A stretch of 64,000 bases of DNA from Allacma fusca (taxonomy: Eukaryota; Arthropoda; Collembola; Symphypleona; Sminthuridae), in the NCBI GenBank assembly GCA_947179485.1, contig OX359250.1, positions 31,940,654-32,004,653 of the forward strand, in the 5' to 3' direction. Made by a program: the position numbers and the translations under genes. Each line of letters opens with the position of its first letter. The first letter of the stretch is position 1. Below, in pieces: positions 61,901 to 64,000 of the stretch. The notes under the pieces are model-generated. The model did no database searches and had not been told where the DNA came from. It worked only from the letters and a program-made list of their open reading frames with translations.

Positions 61901-62006
61901 CAAATGCATAAATTAGGAACTGTGTTTTATTTTAAATATGTAGGAATTCGTCAAACAAAGTCAAGTAAATTTACGAGAGATAACATCCGCCTCCAGCTCC
62001 AGATAA
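57305..62006 (+). CDS. SLC44A1: Choline transporter-like protein 1 (SLC44A1 type), N-terminus missing
   Basis: Thirteen exons (57305-57436, 58235-58506, 58657-58774, 59050-59113, 59206-59444, 59802-59921, 60509-60649, 60763-60869, 61022-61275, 61337-61518, 61597-61689, 61762-61854, 61944-62006) join in phase to 625 codons plus stop. Order of landmarks matches SLC44: KKRRKCRDVFCLLLFV (first membrane helix), a long extracellular loop with paired cysteines (DICG, CLVTCPPD, NRCQPNIT), several membrane helices, LLQPFWTFLAL, WFFTRKKST, HMGSIAMGSLLISIVK, CCTWCLENCLIFLNRNAY, NNALRVAAINSIGDVVLFL and SHCFISVYEMAIDTIFLCF. The family carries choline (and ethanolamine) across the plasma and mitochondrial membranes for phospholipid synthesis. 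The first exon here opens in phase 0 after TTTTTAG, so at least one upstream exon with the start codon is missing; ATG...AAG at 55091-55123, ending at a GTAGGA donor, is a possible but unproven 11-codon start exon. Confidence 0.93.
58940..58973. repeat. (CT)n microsatellite in an SLC44A1 intron
   Basis: About 16 uninterrupted CT units in the intron between exons 58657-58774 and 59050-59113. Confidence 0.95.
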
Positions 62007-62959
62007 TTTGAAAAAATCATACTACGATATTAAAGCATGAAGTAACAGGAAGATGACTGCCGTCTGTAATCTGCCTCTGGGTTGTTCTTTCGGCTTCGAA
62101 CTAAAATTTAAGTATCTTAAGAAACAACAAGGCATTTCAAAAATTCCTTACTCTACCTCAACAGACTTCATAAAATGTTTAGAAGTAGGATTTACCTGAC
62201 TGATAACTCGGGTGCTCTTCCACCTCTGAAGCACTTCTACTAACATCTGGTCTCAACCTGATCTGAATATTCAAAAATAAAGGCTCAACTCTACTAGACA
62301 GTAATGAATACAGTTACGAGGGGAACAAAAATGTGATTTTACATTCTACGCACGAATTTCGATTCACCACGGATTCTTTGGTTGAATGTTGTAACAATCC
62401 AGCACATAAGTAAATTCTCAAAACTGTTGCACTATCAATAGAACCTAATTATTATTGTACGACAGTACGTGATATTACTACTATACTACAACTAGCAATA
62501 AAAATTGTATGTTAAATTCACTAAAAAATATTATTGATGCTATACAAGGAAATAAAGCAAGTTATTTTTTTGTGTTCAGTTTATTGTTACTTGGGAACTT
62601 TGATTCCCGTCGTAATTATCCAGCAGATTCATTCCATAATATCAAAATTCGGGCCTCCTATCCGTAACCTAAAAAGAGCCTTCAATTGAAACATGAAGAA
62701 AAAACGGACGCACACAATCACCCGCATTATATTATAGCATTTAAACGAAAATAATCTGGGAAGACAAAAGATACAATAAACCCAAGCAACTTGCGTATAA
62801 TTACGAAAATGGTGAAATTACCGAAAATTTTGTTGGACGCATTCAGGAATTCAATCAGGTCACCCGCATTTTATAAAATGATATTTGGATTATTTAGGGA
62901 ATGAGGGGCTGAAAAACTTCCTTTTAACTTATTGTTAGTTTCCTAGGCCTAGAATTACG
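62007..62959. other. SLC44A1 3' UTR and flank
   Basis: No coding frame. An AATAAA at about 62551-62556 could serve as the polyadenylation signal. Confidence 0.45.
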
Positions 62960-63960
62960 GTCACAATCGTCAAAAATATGCATCAAAGTCGAGATTGTTT
63001 TAGGAGTTTAGGAATGTCAAATATTTATTTCCGACCAAAATTTTTTTCAAAAATATTTGTGCTGCTCTGTTGTAGGAAATTTTATTGGCTTTCAAACGAG
63101 CTATCAAACAGGACTCTATGTTGATAATTTTCGGGATCAACAGTAAGAACAGAAAGTCAGGTTGGGAAAATTCATGAACACGATCAAAGATGTGGAAATT
63201 AGTGATCATAACTTGACATTTTTTCATGAACGCTGTCGTTTCTAGAAATACAAATTTGAAAACATAATTTTTGTAAAATTTCAAGAGGATTCATTTGAGC
63301 CTAACACTATCTTTCCAAATAAAAAAATTCGGTTTCAGAAACTGAAAGTGTAAGGCAAGCTTAATAAAGTAATTACCTTACAAAATTAATATTTTTTCTT
63401 TCCTTTCAATCTTGTCTCACATTTTCAGTTTCAAAAACCGAAATGTTTGCTTGTAAAAATGATACTAAGCTCAAATGAATCCCCTTGAAATTTGATACAC
63501 ACATATCGTTTTGAGATATTTTTAAAAACGACAGAGCATTCATGAAAAAATGGCAAGATCATAAGATCTCATATCCGCATCTTTCCTCGTGATGATGAAT
63601 TTCCCCAACCTCGGTCTCTGTTATTAGGGGCCATGCCCACAATTCTGAACTTAGAGACCTGTTAGGTAGGTCATCCTAAGGCCAATTAAGTTTCCTAGAA
63701 ACAAGCGTCTAACATTTATTCGGAAAACTTTCGAAATTTCAACAAACAAATTTAAGCCATTTGAAACTCCCAAAATGTGACCTTTTCATAAAATTGACTT
63801 TGCTCCACTTCCTTGATCAATGTTATCCACAGATTTTGAGCTATGGGGATAAAATAAATTTTAAAAAATCTGGAAAAACATTTGCTTGAAAAAAGGGGAT
63901 CACATATTTTTCGTCATTGTCCCTTATATGGGCTTGGGGTGAGACGAAATAAGGGAAAAA
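62960..63960. repeat. Long inverted repeat, copy 2 of the older interspersed family
   Basis: The left arm (about 62960-63330) is the reverse complement of part of the right arm (about 63455-63700): for example AAATTTCAAGAGGATTCATT with AGCTCAAATGAATCCCCTTG, and AAAGATGTGG...TTTTTTCATGAACGCTGTCG with CGACAGAGCATTCATGAAAA...CCGCATCTTT. The arms are separated by about 120 bp. The right arm and beyond is also the second copy of the repeat flanking the hAT element at 35687-37198. The arms are diverged, so this is an old structure. Confidence 0.65.
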
Positions 63961-63967
63961 CACCTTT

Positions 63968-64000
63968 TACAGTAAAACCTGTATATAGTTTTTAGGACTG
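63968..64000 (+). mobile_element. Left end of another pogo/Tigger-like element (cut by window edge)
   Basis: TA followed by CAGTAAAACCTGTATATAG resembles the left terminal repeat of the element at 12231-13072 (TACAGTAAAATCTCGTTATA). Only the first 30 bases are in the window. Confidence 0.4.

Noticed and set aside
1..64000. tRNA or rRNA genes
   Set aside because: Scanning by eye for B-box-like GGTTCGANNCC on both strands gave no candidate with a foldable cloverleaf; not an exhaustive search.

Overview
The window is eukaryotic nuclear DNA, almost certainly from an arthropod. Genes are split by short GT-AG introns, intergenic DNA is AT-rich, and small DNA transposons are very dense. Two gene types point to Pancrustacea: a BTB protein of the tramtrack/lola/bric-a-brac class (FCLRWN start) and a secreted DUF4789-type protein. 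I cannot place it to order. No bacterial, viral or CRISPR-type system is present.

Layout. 0.2-1.5 kb: remnants of short inverted-repeat transposons. 2.3-3.9 kb (+): 5' part of a BTB gene. 5.0-7.7 kb (-): an 11-exon mitochondrial trifunctional protein beta subunit (HADHB), complete. 9.5-10.9 kb (-): a two-exon OLA1 ATPase, complete, with a frame-broken coding-like stretch just upstream and then a 40-bp AT-rich minisatellite. 12.2-13.1 kb: a dead pogo/Tigger-like element with a remnant of its DNA-binding domain. 15.0-18.5 kb (-): scattered coding-like exons of an unrecognised gene, cut by a palindromic MITE. 16.9-20.3 kb: a cluster of hAT-type MITEs, several with perfect 8-bp target duplications. 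20.9-27.6 kb: about 4.8 kb of a 25-bp satellite in three blocks, split by two transposons. 28.1-28.8 kb: degenerate CGACATGTCGG palindromes.

29.1-33.1 kb (+): two small secreted-type genes side by side, both with histidine-rich C-termini; the second (DUF4789-like) is followed by a decayed duplicate of its own 3' end. 33.5-40 kb: gene-poor, with a second copy of the palindromic MITE and a 1.5-kb hAT relic sitting inside an older repeat whose other copy is at the right edge. 40.1-41.8 kb (-): a short protein of two filamin repeats. 43.4-46.7 kb (-): an unrecognised two-exon small gene that long-ORF scanning misses. 46.7-57.3 kb: mostly unassigned. 57.3-62.0 kb (+): 13 exons of a choline transporter-like protein (SLC44A1 type), complete except for the extreme N-terminus. 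63.0-64.0 kb: a long inverted repeat and the start of another pogo-like element.

The genes do not form a pathway; this is an ordinary animal gene neighbourhood. The interest lies in the repeat biology: stem-forming satellite monomers, precisely mappable nested insertions, a 4-bp-duplication palindromic MITE family that may act like an intron, and the paired His-rich secreted genes. Coordinates of exons come from reading splice sites by eye; no alignment or transcript data were available.
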